Shown here one piece after another: positions 8,582 through 20,100 of a DNA stretch of 64,000 nucleotides. Every line of letters begins with the position of its first letter. Positions within the stretch are counted from its first letter, which is position 1. The position numbers were made by a program, and so were the translations under genes. This DNA is from Pseudomarimonas salicorniae (GTDB lineage Bacteria; Pseudomonadota; Gammaproteobacteria; Xanthomonadales; Xanthomonadaceae), in contig NZ_JALNMH010000007.1 of the NCBI RefSeq assembly GCF_023156535.1, positions 207,351 to 271,350 of the forward strand, in the 5' to 3' direction. The notes beneath the pieces are model-generated. The model worked only from the letters and a program-made list of their open reading frames with translations, did not search any database and was not told the DNA's origin.

Positions 8582-9201
8582 AGAACCCGCTCCGGCACGG
8601 TGATGATGTCGCCCGGCTGGACGTCGAGGTTGGTCTCAAGGTCGCCACGCTTGAGGATGCTGTCGAGGCGGATGTCGAACGTATCGGCCTCGCCTTCGCG
8701 CTTGCGGTAAAGGCGGGTGCGGTTGGCCGAAGCGAATTCGGTGAGGCCGCCGGCTGCCAGTACCGCGTCGAGCACGGTCATGCCCTGGCGGTAGGGAATC
8801 GAGACCGGCTGGCGCACGGCGCCCGTGACTCGCACCCGCGAGATGTACTCGTGGCTGCGCAACTCGACCAGGATGACGGCCACCTTGGGTTCGCGAAGAT
8901 AGGCCTTGAGCTGTTCTTCGATGTCGGCGGCGACTTCCTCGGGCAGGCGCCCTCCGGCGCGCACATCTCCGAGCAGAGGCACCGAGACCATGCCGTCGGG
9001 ACGCACCGGCACCGTGATGCTCAGTTCGGGGTTGCGCCAGACCGATACCTGGATGCGGTCATCAACCCCGATTCGATAGGCGCTTCCGGCCGACTCGGGT
9101 TCCGCCATGGCCGGCGCCGCCAGCGCCAGCAGCGCCAGCAGGAAGGCACGCGCGGCCTGCGCCGGCGTCGAACGCGGTCGCGCCGCAGATAGAAGACTCA
9201 C
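8578..9201 (-). CDS. Short Wza-like polysaccharide export protein
   Basis: First gene of the leftward operon, 207 residues. A GTG start at 9201 is chosen because an AGGAG Shine-Dalgarno lies 7 nt upstream and it gives a normal signal peptide (LLALLALAAPAMA, then EPES). A longer in-frame reading to 9345 would run through the promoter. The mature protein has a Poly_export (PES) domain (YRIGVDDRIQVSVWRNPEL) followed by an SLBB-like domain (VRVTGAVRQPVSIPYR) and a C-terminal GDIITVPERVL. It is much shorter than E. coli Wza (about 380 residues) and lacks the C-terminal outer-membrane helix and a lipobox Cys, so the separate beta-barrel protein of this operon may supply the outer-membrane channel. 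Confidence 0.88.
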   Translation of the reverse strand: MSLLSAARPRSTPAQAARAFLLALLALAAPAMAEPESAGSAYRIGVDDRIQVSVWRNPELSITVPVRPDGMVSVPLLGDVRAGGRLPEEVAADIEEQLKAYLREPKVAVILVELRSHEYISRVRVTGAVRQPVSIPYRQGMTVLDAVLAAGGLTEFASANRTRLYRKREGEADTFDIRLDSILKRGDLETNLDVQPGDIITVPERVL

Positions 9202-9285
9202 CTGATTACTCCTGGTTGCCACGCACGGCGAGCCGCTACCGGACCGCGCCTCGCGGGCGGGCCGGACCGCCGCCGGCAGGCCGCG

Positions 9286-9315
9286 ATGATACGCGTAAAG
9301 CCATGATATTGTGAA
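9286..9315 (-). promoter_or_regulatory. Predicted sigma70 promoter of the leftward EPS operon
   Basis: Reading leftward, TTCACA (9315-9310) serves as -35 and TATCAT (9291-9286) as -10, with an 18-nt spacer; each hexamer matches consensus at 5 of 6 positions. It lies about 85 nt upstream of the GTG at 9201. The -35 box is embedded in the CRP-type palindrome at 9310-9325. Confidence 0.55.
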
Positions 9316-9325
9316 TCGCATCACA
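9310..9325. promoter_or_regulatory. Perfect CRP/Clp/Vfr-type operator TGTGA-N6-TCACA
   Basis: The 16-nt sequence TGTGAATCGCATCACA is an exact match to the CRP-family core. Its centre lies roughly 38-39 nt upstream of the start point predicted from the -10 box, close to the class II activation position. In Xanthomonas the CRP-like protein Clp activates exopolysaccharide genes and is antagonised by c-di-GMP; the same logic here is inference. Confidence 0.7.
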
Positions 9326-9343
9326 GTTCCCCCGCCCTCCTGC

Positions 9344-10042
9344 ATGCCCGTCTCGCCCGACTATCTTGCCGATTACCGGACTCTCGACTGCGCGCCGGGC
9401 TGCACGGTGGCCGAGCTGGAAAGGGCCTGGCGACACGCACTGAGCCGCCACCATCCGGACCGCGCCGAGCCCGGCCGGCATTCCGAAGCCGCCCTGCGCA
9501 CCCAGGCCCTCAACACCGCGTACCGCCGACTGCGAAGTTTCGCCGATCAGCACGGCCGGCTGCCTGGCAGCGCGGGCCCGGCCGCCGTGAAGGTCGAGGC
9601 CAGACCGCAGCCCGGAGCACGCCCCGCCGAAGCGGTACCCGAGGCCCCGGCCGCGCGAAGTCCGCGACGAAGCTGGCTGGCCGTCACCGCCGTGTGCCTG
9701 GTGCTCGGGGCCTCCTGGCTGCTGCAGCCCGGGCCGGAGCTCGCCAAACGCTCCGTGGAGACCAGCACCGGCCCAGCCCCCACGACGGCCGCGGCCCTGG
9801 TTGCGGGCGCGCCCCTCGAACTCGACAGCAGCGCCTCGGAAGTACGAGCGCGAATCGGACGACCACCGCTGCGCCGGGTGACCGGGTTCGACAGCGAGGT
9901 CTGGGAGTACGGACCCTCGATGGTCGCGCTGCGCGACGACCGGGTGGTCGACTGGTACAACTCGCCGCTGCGCCCACTCCCCTTCCCCTCCGAGCGACCG
10001 GAGAATGCCGGCGCCATCAACGAGCCCCTTTCCCGAAGATGA
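9344..10042 (+). CDS. Membrane-tethered J-domain protein with C-terminal BamE/SmpA-like module
   Basis: Protein of 232 residues. An N-terminal J-domain (about residues 8-68) holds the HPD tripeptide (37-39) needed to stimulate Hsp70. It is followed by a Pro/Ala linker, a single membrane helix (about 110-127) and a C-terminal module (about 156-210: SASEVRARIGRPPLRRV, then EVWEYGPSMVAL and DRVVDWYN) that looks like the SmpA/OmlA/BamE fold. The ATG at 9344 is preferred to the GTG at 9311, because the GTG lies inside the CRP-type operator and neither has a good ribosome site. It diverges from the EPS operon and its 3' end overlaps the convergent sugar-transferase gene by 26 nt. Function unknown; possibly recruits DnaK to the membrane. 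Confidence 0.65.
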   Translation: MPVSPDYLADYRTLDCAPGCTVAELERAWRHALSRHHPDRAEPGRHSEAALRTQALNTAYRRLRSFADQHGRLPGSAGPAAVKVEARPQPGARPAEAVPEAPAARSPRRSWLAVTAVCLVLGASWLLQPGPELAKRSVETSTGPAPTTAAALVAGAPLELDSSASEVRARIGRPPLRRVTGFDSEVWEYGPSMVALRDDRVVDWYNSPLRPLPFPSERPENAGAINEPLSRR

Positions 10043-11423
10043 CCACTTCGCAGGTCTGCAGCAGGATCATCAGGTCGAAGACCAGGCTGTGGTTCTTCAC
10101 GTAATAGAGGTCGTAGCTGAGCTTCTCGCGCGCATCCTCGACCGAGGCGCCGTACGCGTAGCGGATCTGCGCCCAGCCGGTGATTCCCGGCTTGACCGCC
10201 TCCCGCAGTGAGAAATAGGGGATCTTCTCCGCCAGCTCGCGGACGAACTCCGGGCGCTCGGGCCGGGGCCCGACGAAACTCATCGAACCCTCGAGCACGT
10301 TCCAGACCTGAGGGATCTCGTCGATGCGAAGCTTGCGGATCACCTTGCCGACCCGGGTGACCCGGTCGTCGTCGCTGCTCGCCCAGCGCGCCTTGCCGTC
10401 CGCCTCGGCATCGGTGCGCATGCTGCGGAACTTCAGCACGTTGAAGGTCCGCCCGGCGAGGCCGACCCGCTGCTGGCGGTAAAGGATCGGCGCCCGCGGG
10501 CCGCTTTCCAGCACGATGGCCAGCGCAGTCAGGAGCATCAGGGGCGAGGCGAGCAGGAGCAGCAGGCTGGCCATGATCAGGTCGAAACCGCGCTTCGTTG
10601 CGGCCCGCGTCGAGCCGGCGTCGAAGCCTTCGGCGAAGACGACCCAGGAAGGCCGGACCAGCGTCAGGTTGACGCGGCCCGACTCGTTCTCGAAGAACTG
10701 CGCCATGTCGGTGATCTCGACCCCGCGCAGGCGGCATTGCATCAGCGCCTCGAGCGGCAGCGCACCGCGCTGCTCATCCGGTGCGGTGACGATCTCGTCG
10801 ATATCCAGGTCTTCGACGATGTCGACCAGCGAACGGCCGTTCTCGATCCACTGCGCCTCCTCGACTTCGGGCGTGTCGCCCTTCATCGGGATGTAGCCGA
10901 CGACCTGGAAGGTGCGCCGCTCGGCCCGTCTGCGCATGCGCGCGTCAAGCTGCTTGGCCCGGCGACCCGTGCCCAGGACCAGAACGCGACGCTTGATCAG
11001 CTCGGCACGGACCACGTGCAGCGCCAGCCAGCGCAGGCCGATCACCGCCAGCCAGCCCAGCGCAAGCGCCATGGCCATCACGCCGCGCCCGATGGTCTTG
11101 CCGGGGATGAGGTACTGCAGCATCACCAGCGCCAGGCCCCCGACGGCAAAGGCCACCAGGCCGCGCACCATGTAACCTCGCACCCCCTCGCGGGTGTACA
11201 TCACGTACATGCCGAGCGCGGCCATGGCCAGCACCTGGACCGAAGTAAAGACCAGCGCCCGCGGCATCACCGCGCCGAAGGCCTGGGCCGCCAGCGCGTC
11301 ATCGCCCCAGAAGCGGATCCAGACGGCGAGGTGGAAGGCGCCGAACAGCACGGCGAACTCGGCCAGGCCAAGCACCACCATCCACCGGCGCGCTGGATGG
11401 AGCGCATCCGAAAGAGAACGCAT
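10017..11423 (-). CDS. Undecaprenyl-phosphate sugar phosphotransferase (EPS initiating enzyme)
   Basis: Polyprenol-phosphate sugar-1-phosphate transferase of 468 residues, the enzyme that starts repeat-unit synthesis on undecaprenyl phosphate in the inner membrane. An N-terminal set of four to five helices (about 15-135) is followed by a nucleotide-binding-like region with VLVLGTGRRAKQLDARM. The C-terminal bacterial sugar transferase domain carries KRGFDLIMASLLLLL, LYRQQRVGLAGRTF, KFRSMRTDAE, LRIDEIPQVWNVL and the signature SFVGPRPERPEF. It resembles the EpsB/PEP-CTERM-associated family (TIGR03013-like). Transcribed leftward on its own from the 11.4-11.8 kb gap; its 3' end overlaps the J-domain gene. 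Confidence 0.9.
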   Translation of the reverse strand: MRSLSDALHPARRWMVVLGLAEFAVLFGAFHLAVWIRFWGDDALAAQAFGAVMPRALVFTSVQVLAMAALGMYVMYTREGVRGYMVRGLVAFAVGGLALVMLQYLIPGKTIGRGVMAMALALGWLAVIGLRWLALHVVRAELIKRRVLVLGTGRRAKQLDARMRRRAERRTFQVVGYIPMKGDTPEVEEAQWIENGRSLVDIVEDLDIDEIVTAPDEQRGALPLEALMQCRLRGVEITDMAQFFENESGRVNLTLVRPSWVVFAEGFDAGSTRAATKRGFDLIMASLLLLLASPLMLLTALAIVLESGPRAPILYRQQRVGLAGRTFNVLKFRSMRTDAEADGKARWASSDDDRVTRVGKVIRKLRIDEIPQVWNVLEGSMSFVGPRPERPEFVRELAEKIPYFSLREAVKPGITGWAQIRYAYGASVEDAREKLSYDLYYVKNHSLVFDLMILLQTCEVVIFGKGAR

Positions 11424-11447
11424 CCCTAGATCCCCATGTGCTTTCCT

Positions 11448-11469
11448 TGCGTAGGGACACCCCTACGCA
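11448..11469. promoter_or_regulatory. 9-bp inverted repeat, possible operator
   Basis: TGCGTAGGG, a 4-nt spacer ACAC, then CCCTACGCA: a perfect 22-nt palindrome located 25-46 nt upstream of the sugar-transferase start. Its symmetry is that of a dimeric response-regulator operator (NarL/LuxR type is one possibility). Which protein binds is unknown. Confidence 0.45.
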
Positions 11470-11503
11470 GCGCCGCGCCGAACGGACGCAGGCGGGATTC
11501 CAT

Positions 11504-11520
11504 CCACCCCTCAAGGGTGG
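11504..11520. promoter_or_regulatory. Small inverted repeat
   Basis: CCACCC, 5-nt loop CTCAA, GGGTGG. It could be a short hairpin or a second half of the control region. No T-run follows on either strand, so a terminator is unlikely. Confidence 0.3.
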
Positions 11521-11804
11521 CGAGTGTGTCATTCTCGGCTGAGCCCATGAGCCTGGGAAGTAAAGTTCCTGCACTGTTTGTGCGCGCGGCCCGGAGGCCT
11601 CATCGTGTCCGGCGCCGCCGGACGATCCAAAAGCGGTCACGCGTTGCCGAGTGCCGCTGGGCCCTGATTCCTGCGGGACCAAGCGGGGCGATCCCGGACA
11701 GCAAGCGTCCCTTAACGCCCTGTTGGGACAGTCACGCCCTCCACTGCCTGCAGACTGCCGGAATCCTCAGCTAAACTGCGCAACCGATCACACTCCCGGC
11801 CCCC

Positions 11805-13097
<1,293 letters not shown>

Positions 13098-13125
13098 ACC
13101 ATTGACTCCCTCACGACGAGATCCC

Positions 13126-14133
13126 ATGCGCATCCTGGTCACCGGCGCCGCCGGCTTCATCGGCTCCACCCTCGGCCACCGTCTGCTCGATGACGGCCAC
13201 GAGGTCCTGGGCTATGACAATCTCAACGACTACTACGATCCCAGCCTCAAGCAGGCGCGTCTGGATCGTCTGACGCCGCGCGAGGGATTCCGCTTCGTCA
13301 AGGCCTCGCTCGAGGACAACCGGGCGATGCAGGCGGCCTTTGCCGACTTCCGCCCGCAGCGGGTGGTCAACCTCGCCGCCCAGGCAGGCGTGCGCTATTC
13401 GCTGGAGAACCCGCGCGCCTACATCGATGCCAACATCGTCGGCTTCCTGAACATCCTCGAGGCCTGCCGCCACGGCGAGGTGGAACACCTGGTCTATGCC
13501 TCATCGAGCTCGGTCTACGGCGCGAACCGCAAGCTGCCCTTCGCGGTCGAGGACAGCGTTGATCATCCGGTGAGCCTGTACGCCGCCAGCAAGAAGTCGA
13601 ACGAGCTGATGGCGCACACCTACAGCCACCTGTTCGGCCTGCCGACTACCGGCCTGCGCTTCTTCACCGTCTACGGCCCCTGGGGCCGGCCGGACATGGC
13701 GCTGTTCCTGTTCACGCGCAGGATCCTGGCCGGCGAGCCGATCGACGTCTTCAACTTCGGCAAGCACACGCGCGATTTCACCTATATCGATGACATCGTC
13801 GAGGGCGTCGCGCGAACCCTGTACAACACGCCGGCTCCGGATCCCGATTTCGATCCAATGAACCCGACCCCGGCCAGCAGCCGCGCGCCCTATCGGGTCT
13901 ACAACATCGGCAACCACACGCCGGTGCAGCTCTCGCGCTACATCGAGCTGATCGAGGAAGCGGTCGGCAGGAAAGCCGAGAAGCGCCTGCTGCCGCTGCA
14001 GCCGGGCGACGTGCCCGACACCGAGGCCGATGTCGCCGCCCTGGTGCGCGACACCGGCTACTCGCCGGAGACACCGGTGGACGTCGGCGTGAAGCGTTTT
14101 GTCGAGTGGTACCGGGACTACTACGGAGTCTGA
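13126..14133 (+). CDS. NAD-dependent UDP-uronate epimerase
   Basis: Extended short-chain dehydrogenase/epimerase of 335 residues. The start is set at the ATG giving [14 protein letters not shown], the NAD-binding GxxGxxG at the exact N-terminus; an upstream TTG would add eight residues. The catalytic motifs are SSSSVYGAN and YAASKKSNE (Tyr-x3-Lys). The segment [16 protein letters not shown] is characteristic of UDP-glucuronate 4-epimerases of capsule loci (CapI/LspL type). It probably converts the uronic acid made by the preceding dehydrogenase into its C4 epimer before incorporation in the polymer. The stop is 3 nt before the megasynthase start, so the two are in one transcript. Confidence 0.88.
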   Translation: MRILVTGAAGFIGSTLGHRLLDDGHEVLGYDNLNDYYDPSLKQARLDRLTPREGFRFVKASLEDNRAMQAAFADFRPQRVVNLAAQAGVRYSLENPRAYIDANIVGFLNILEACRHGEVEHLVYASSSSVYGANRKLPFAVEDSVDHPVSLYAASKKSNELMAHTYSHLFGLPTTGLRFFTVYGPWGRPDMALFLFTRRILAGEPIDVFNFGKHTRDFTYIDDIVEGVARTLYNTPAPDPDFDPMNPTPASSRAPYRVYNIGNHTPVQLSRYIELIEEAVGRKAEKRLLPLQPGDVPDTEADVAALVRDTGYSPETPVDVGVKRFVEWYRDYYGV

Positions 14134-14136
14134 GCA

Positions 14137-17100
14137 ATGACCGGGAACAGGGGAGAGGGGACGGTGCAGGCGGGCCTTGAGGCCACGACCGAAACCATCG
14201 GCGCGATCTGGCGCGACCTGCTCTCCATGCCCGAGCTGGACGCCCGGGCCAACCTGTTCGAGGCCGGCGCGCACTCCCTGCTGGTGCCGCAGTTCCTGTC
14301 CCGGGCGCGCGAGGCCGGGCTCGACGGGCTGGCCGTCGCCGACGTTTATGACGCACCCAGCGTGTTGGGCCTGGCGCGCCGGCTGCACGCCCAGCCGGCG
14401 GCGGGCGCGCCGCGCAGCAGCGCGCGCAGCCGGCCGACCGAGGGCATCGCCATCGTCGGCATGTCGGCGCGCTGCGCCGGTGCCGAGAACCTCGATGCGC
14501 TGTGGGAAAACCTGCTCGCCGGGGTCGAATCGCTGTCGCGCTTCTCCCCCGACGAGGTCGACCCGGACGTGCCCGAACGGCTGCGCAACAGCCCGCACTT
14601 CGTGGCCGCGCGGGGGGTGCTGCGCGATGTCGAGGGCTTCGACGCGGAGTTCTTCGGCATCTCGCCCCGCGAGGCGGTGCTGCTCGATCCGCAGCAGCGC
14701 ATGCTGCTCGAGCTCAGCTGGCATGCGCTGGAGCATGCCGGCATCGACCCCGCCCGGCATCCGCGGATCGGCGTCTACGCCGGCACCGCCAACAACCAGT
14801 ACGCGCCGCTGCTGCAGCGCCACGCGCCGCAGCTGATTCGCGCCAGCGGCGACTTCACCGCCATGCTGGGCGCCGAGAAGGACTTCGTCGCCACCCGCAT
14901 CGCCCATCGGCTGGACCTCAAGGGCCCGGCCGTCACCATCCTCACCGCCTGTTCCACCGGGCTCGTGGTGGTCGTCCAGGCCTGCGAGGCGCTGGCCGCC
15001 GGCGCCTGCGACGCGGCCCTGGCCGGCGCTTCCACCGTACTGCTGCCGCAGGCCGGCGGCTATCTGCACGTCGAGGGCGGCATGGAGTCGGCCGACGGTC
15101 GCTGCCGGCCGTTCGATGCCGAGGCCTCGGGCACGGTGTTCTCGAACGGCGGCGCGGTCGTCGTGCTCAAGCGCCTGGAAGACGCGCTGGCCGACGGCGA
15201 CACGATCTACGCGGTGATCCGCGGCACCGGGCTCAACAACGACGGCGGCGGCAAGGCCAGCTTCACCGCACCCAGCGTCAGCGGCCAGGCCGCGGCGATC
15301 CGCATGGCCCTCGACGCGGCGGGCGTCCCGGCGCGCGATGTGGGCTATATCGAAGCCCACGGAACGGCCACCGCGCTCGGCGACCCGATCGAGATCAGCG
15401 GCCTGTGCAGCGCCTTTGCTCCCGACACCGATGAGCGCGGCTTCTGCTGGCTGGGCTCGGTCAAGGGCAACATCGGGCACACCTGGGCCGCGGCCGGAAT
15501 GTTCGGCCTGATCAAGGCCGCGCTCGCCCTGCACCACGGGGTCATTCCGGCCAGCCTGCACTTCCGTCGCGCCAATCCGCAGATCGATTTCGGGGCCACG
15601 CCGTTCAAGGTCTGTGCCGGCAACCAGCCCTGGCCGCGTGGCGATCGCCCGCGCTATGCCGGGATCAGCTCCTTTGGCGTCGGCGGCACCAATGCCCATG
15701 TGCTGCTCGGCGAGGCGCCGGTCGCGACCTCGACCGGCGTCCACGAAGACGGCCCCCAGGTGCTGGCGCTCAGCGCACGCAGCGAATCGGCCGCCCTGGC
15801 CCTGGCCGGTCAGTTGGCGGACCGCCTCGAGCGGGACCCCTCCGGTTCGCTTCCAGAATTGGCCTACGCCCTGCTCCGTGGCCGCCCCGAACAGCGCTGG
15901 CGCCTTGCAGTGGCGGCGGAGACGGCGGCCGACGCAGCCGCCGCCCTGCGCGGCGCCCGGCACGCCGTCGAGGCCCTTCCCGAGGCGCGGGTGGTGTTCC
16001 TTTTTCCCGGCCAGGGTTCGCAGCAGGCGGGCATGGCGGCGGCGGCCTACGATGCCCTGCCCGGATTCGCCCGGGCCCTGGACCAGGCGCTCGACGCGGT
16101 CGCCCCGCACCTCGATGTCGACCTGCGCAGCCTGCTGCTGGAGGACCGCCCCGGCCATGCCGAGCGACTCGAGGAGACCCGGCATGCGCAGCCGGCCCTG
16201 TTCTGCATCGAGTGGGCCTTTGCCAGCTGGCTCGGCCAGCTCGGCCTGCGTCCGGCGGCCCTGATCGGCCACAGCATCGGCGAGCTGAGCGCGGCCTGCG
16301 TGGCCGGTGTGCTCACGCTTGAGGAGGCCGCCCGACTGGTCTGCGCCCGCGGTGCGGCGATGTGGTCGCAGCCGAGGGGAGCCATGCTCGCCGCGCGGGC
16401 CAGTGCGGAGGTGCTGCGTCCGCTGCTCGGAGCAGAGATCGAGATCGCCGGGCTCAACGCACCGGAACTGACCGTGCTGGCCGGGCCGGGCGCGGCCATC
16501 GACACCCTGGCAGGCCAGCTGGAGGCCGCCGGCATCCAGTCGACCCGCCTGCGCGTCTCGCACGGCTTCCACAGCGAGGCCATGGCCGGTGCCATGCCGA
16601 AGGTCGAGTCGGTAGCAGCCGGCCTTGCCGCCCGGGCGCCAAGGCTGCCGCTTTATTCCTGCATCGACGGCGCCCGCTGGCCGGACCAGGCCCCTGCGCC
16701 CGACTACTGGGCACGCCAGCTGCGCGCCCCGGTGCACTTCTCGGCGGCGCTGGCCAAGGAGGCGTCGATCCCCGGGACGCTGTTCGTCGAGGTCGGCCCG
16801 GGCCAGGCATTGAGCGCCCTGGCCCGCCAGCACCGCGCTGCGGACGGCAGTGCGCTGCGGGTGATCGCGCTGCAGCCGCCCGCCGGGCGCCCCGCCCACG
16901 CCTGCAGTGCCCTGCAGGGTCTGGCCCAGCTCTGGGCGCAGGGCGCAGCGGTGGTCTGGCCGCAGCCCGGTGGCCGGCGGCGCGTGCCCCTGCCGCTGTA
17001 CCCCTTTGCCCGCACCCGCCACTGGTTCGAACGCGGCGAGGGCAGCATCGAACATCAGGTCGCGGCTGATACCGCCCCCCAACGCCCCTCCCTTCCGCGT

Positions 17101-20100
17101 GAGGAGACCCCCGTGGCTTCCCGACTTCCCGCCCTCCGCGCCGAGCTGATCCAGGTGTTCGCCGACGCCTGCGGACTCTCGCCCGCCGAACTGCGCTGCG
17201 ACCAGGCCCTGGTCGAGCAGGGCCTCGATTCGCTCTCCGCCACCCAGGCGAGCCTCGAGATCGAACAGCGCCTGGGCGCGAAGCTGCGGTTTCGCCGACT
17301 GCTCGAGGACCTCGATACGGTCGACAAACTGGCCGGGTTCTTCGACGCAGAGCTGCCCGCCGACCGCTTTGCGCCGGCGCCGACGACTGCGGCTTCCGTG
17401 GAGCACCCCGCTCAGACGGCGACGACAGCGGGGCTGCCTGCCCTTCCCGCGCTTCCGGCGGCAGCCGATGGCACGGTGCAGGCCCTGGTCCAGCAGCAGC
17501 TGGCGCTGATGCAGCAGCAGCTGGCTCTGCTCGCCGGACACCCGCTGACCGCGGCCACGCCCGCCGGGCCGGACCCGGCTTCGGCCCCTGCCGCAGCCGC
17601 GTCCTCGCCGCAGGCAGCGCCCGGCGCAGCCTCCGGTGACGAGCCGGCCAACCTGATCAGCAAGCCCTTCGGCGCCTCGGCGCGGATCACGCTGTCCGCG
17701 CAGTCCGAGCTCAACGACGCCCAGCGTCGCTGGGTCGATGACTTCACCGCCCGTTACCTCGAACGCTTCGGCGCCTCCCGCGAGTTCTCCCAGCGCCACC
17801 GCGCGCTGATGGCCGATCCGCGCGTGGTGACCGGATTCAATCCGCAGTGGAAGGATCTGGTCTTCCCGATCGTCGCGGACCGCTCGGAGGGGGCGCGGCT
17901 CTGGGACATCCAGGGCAACGAGTTCATCGACCTGCTGTCCTGTTTTGGCGCCAACCTGCTCGGCTACAAGCCCAAGGCGATCACCGAGGCGATGCATGCC
18001 CAGCTTGACCGCGGCATCGAGGTCGGGCCGCAGCACCCGCTGGCCGCCGAAGTCTCGGCCCTGCTCAGCGAGTTCTCCGGACATCCGCGGGTCGGCTTCT
18101 GCAATACCGGCTCGGAGGCGGTGATGGGCGCGATGCGCATCGCGCGCACGGTGACCGGGCGCAAGACCATTGCAATCTTCACCAACAGTTACCACGGCAT
18201 CTTCGACGAGGTGCTCGTTCGCGGCACCCGCCAGCTGCGTTCGCTGGCCGCCGCGCCGGGCATTCTCGCCAGCTCGGTGGAGAACGTGCTGGTGCTCGAC
18301 TATGCCAGCGAGGACGCCCTGCGCGTGCTCCGCGAGCGCGGCCGCGAGCTGGCGGCGGTGATGATCGAGCCGGTGCAGAACAAGTACCCGACGCTGCAGC
18401 CGCGCGACTTCGTCCGCGCCCTGCGCGAGATCTGCGACGAGGCCGGCTGCGCGCTGATCTTCGACGAGGTGGTGACCGGCTTCCGCCTCGCCGCGGGCGG
18501 CGCGCAGGAGTTCTACGGCGTGCGCGCCGACATCTGCAGCTACGGCAAGATCATCGGTGGCGGCCTGCCGATGGCGGCCATCACCGGCAGCGCGAAGTGG
18601 CTGGACGCGCTCGACGGCGGCCACTGGCAGTACGGCGACGCCAGCTATCCCGAGGCCGGCGTGACCTACTTCGCCGGCACCTACGTGCGCCATCCGCTGG
18701 CCCTGGCCGCGGCCAAGGCCACGCTGGGATACATCAAGCAGCGCGGCCCGGCTTTGTTCGATGAGCTGAACGCACGCACCCAGGACCTGGTGGATCGGCT
18801 CAACGCCGGCTTCCTCGCCCGCCAGGCGCCGGTCAAGGCGGTGCATTGCGCCTCGCTGTGGCGCCTGCACTGGGACGAGGACCAGCGCTACGTCAGCCTG
18901 TTCTACTACCTGGCCCGCTACCACGGACTGCATCTGTACGAGCAGTTCGGCCATTTCGTCACCGAACCGATGGATGCAGCGGTCATCGACCGCATCGTCG
19001 AGGTCTTCCTCGGCGCGGTCGACGAGCTGATGGAGCTGGGCCTGCTTACCCGTCGCGACGGCCTGCCGCCACCGGACGGCGGGAAGCCCACGGGCAGCGA
19101 CCGCGAGGGCGCGCTCTCGCCGGGCCAGGGCGAGCGCTGGCTGGCCGCCAACTTCGACAGCCAGGCCCTGCGCGCACTCAACGAAACGCTCTGCCTGCGC
19201 CTCGACGGGCCGCTCGACGTCGAGGCCCTGCGCGGCGCCCTGGGCGAGCTGCAGCGCCGCCATGCCGTGTTCCGGCTGCGCATCGAGGCCGATCGGCCGC
19301 TGCAGCGCGAAGTGCCGGGCAGCGAGCGGGCGCTGGACTGGAAGGATCTTTCCCAGGCAGCCGACCCCGATGCCGCGCTCGATGCCTTCGCCCGCGAGGC
19401 CGGCCTGCAGACCGTCGAGCTGGGCGAGGGCCCGATGATCCGCATGACCCTGCTGCGCCTCGACCCGCAGCGCCACGCCCTGCACCTGGTCTACAGCCAT
19501 CTTGCCGTCGATGGCTGGGCGATCAGCGTGTTCCTCGAGGAGCTCGCCCTGCTCTATCGCGAGCGCACCGGCGGCGGCGCGTCCGGACTGCCGACGCCGG
19601 GCCTGCCCTGGGAGTTCGCCCGCCAGGAGCAGGCGCGCATGGCGGGGCCGGATGGCCAGGCCGACGCGGCTTTCTGGAAGCGGCTGCTGTCCGATCCGCC
19701 GGCAGCGCTGTCGCTGGGCGACCTGCCCCCGTCCTCATCACGCAGTTTCACCGCAGACACCGCCTACCTGCGCATCGAGGGCGCCCGTTTCGCCGCGCTG
19801 AAGCAGCTGGCCAGGGATCGCCGGGTGACGCTGTTCCAGCTGCTGCTCGGCACGGTGGCGACCCTGGTCGGCCGCCTCGGCCGGCAGTTGGAGTTCCTGC
19901 TCAGCATTCCCTATGCCAGTCAGGGTCTCGGCCGGCATCCGGCGCTGATGTCCGACGGCGTGCTCGATCTGCCCCTGCGCGTTGCGCTGGCCGACGACCG
20001 CGACGTGCTCGGCAACCTGCCGGCAATCCGCAGCGTGCTGATGGACGCGCTGGAACATCCGCTGATGACCCAGGGCCTCGCCGCCCGCCTGCTGGCCCTG

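Larger units (their letters stand above)
11424..11804. other. Divergent regulatory gap between the sugar transferase and the dehydrogenase-NRPS operon
   Basis: This 381-nt non-coding stretch must hold the start signals for both the leftward sugar transferase and the rightward operon. It contains a 9-bp perfect inverted repeat (11448-11469) and a small hairpin (11504-11520). I looked for a GG-N10-GC sigma54 element and did not find a convincing one. No convincing sigma70 pair stands out on the + strand; TAAACT just upstream of 11805 is only a weak -10. Confidence 0.6.

Noticed and set aside
9547..10737. Open frame of 396 codons on the - strand spanning the J-domain gene and the sugar transferase
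   Set aside because: It crosses two real genes in another frame and has Arg/Pro/Gly-rich shadow composition.
11424..11804. Sigma54 promoter upstream of the dehydrogenase-NRPS operon
   Set aside because: A GGGAAGT...CTGCA stretch looked promising, but the GG-to-GC spacing is 13, not 10.
13501..19500. Open frame of 1999 codons on the - strand opposite the megasynthase
   Set aside because: It lies entirely antisense to clear KS/AT/aminotransferase domains, is rich in Gln/Arg/Gly/Ala, shows no domain, and such frames are expected in GC-rich codon-biased DNA.
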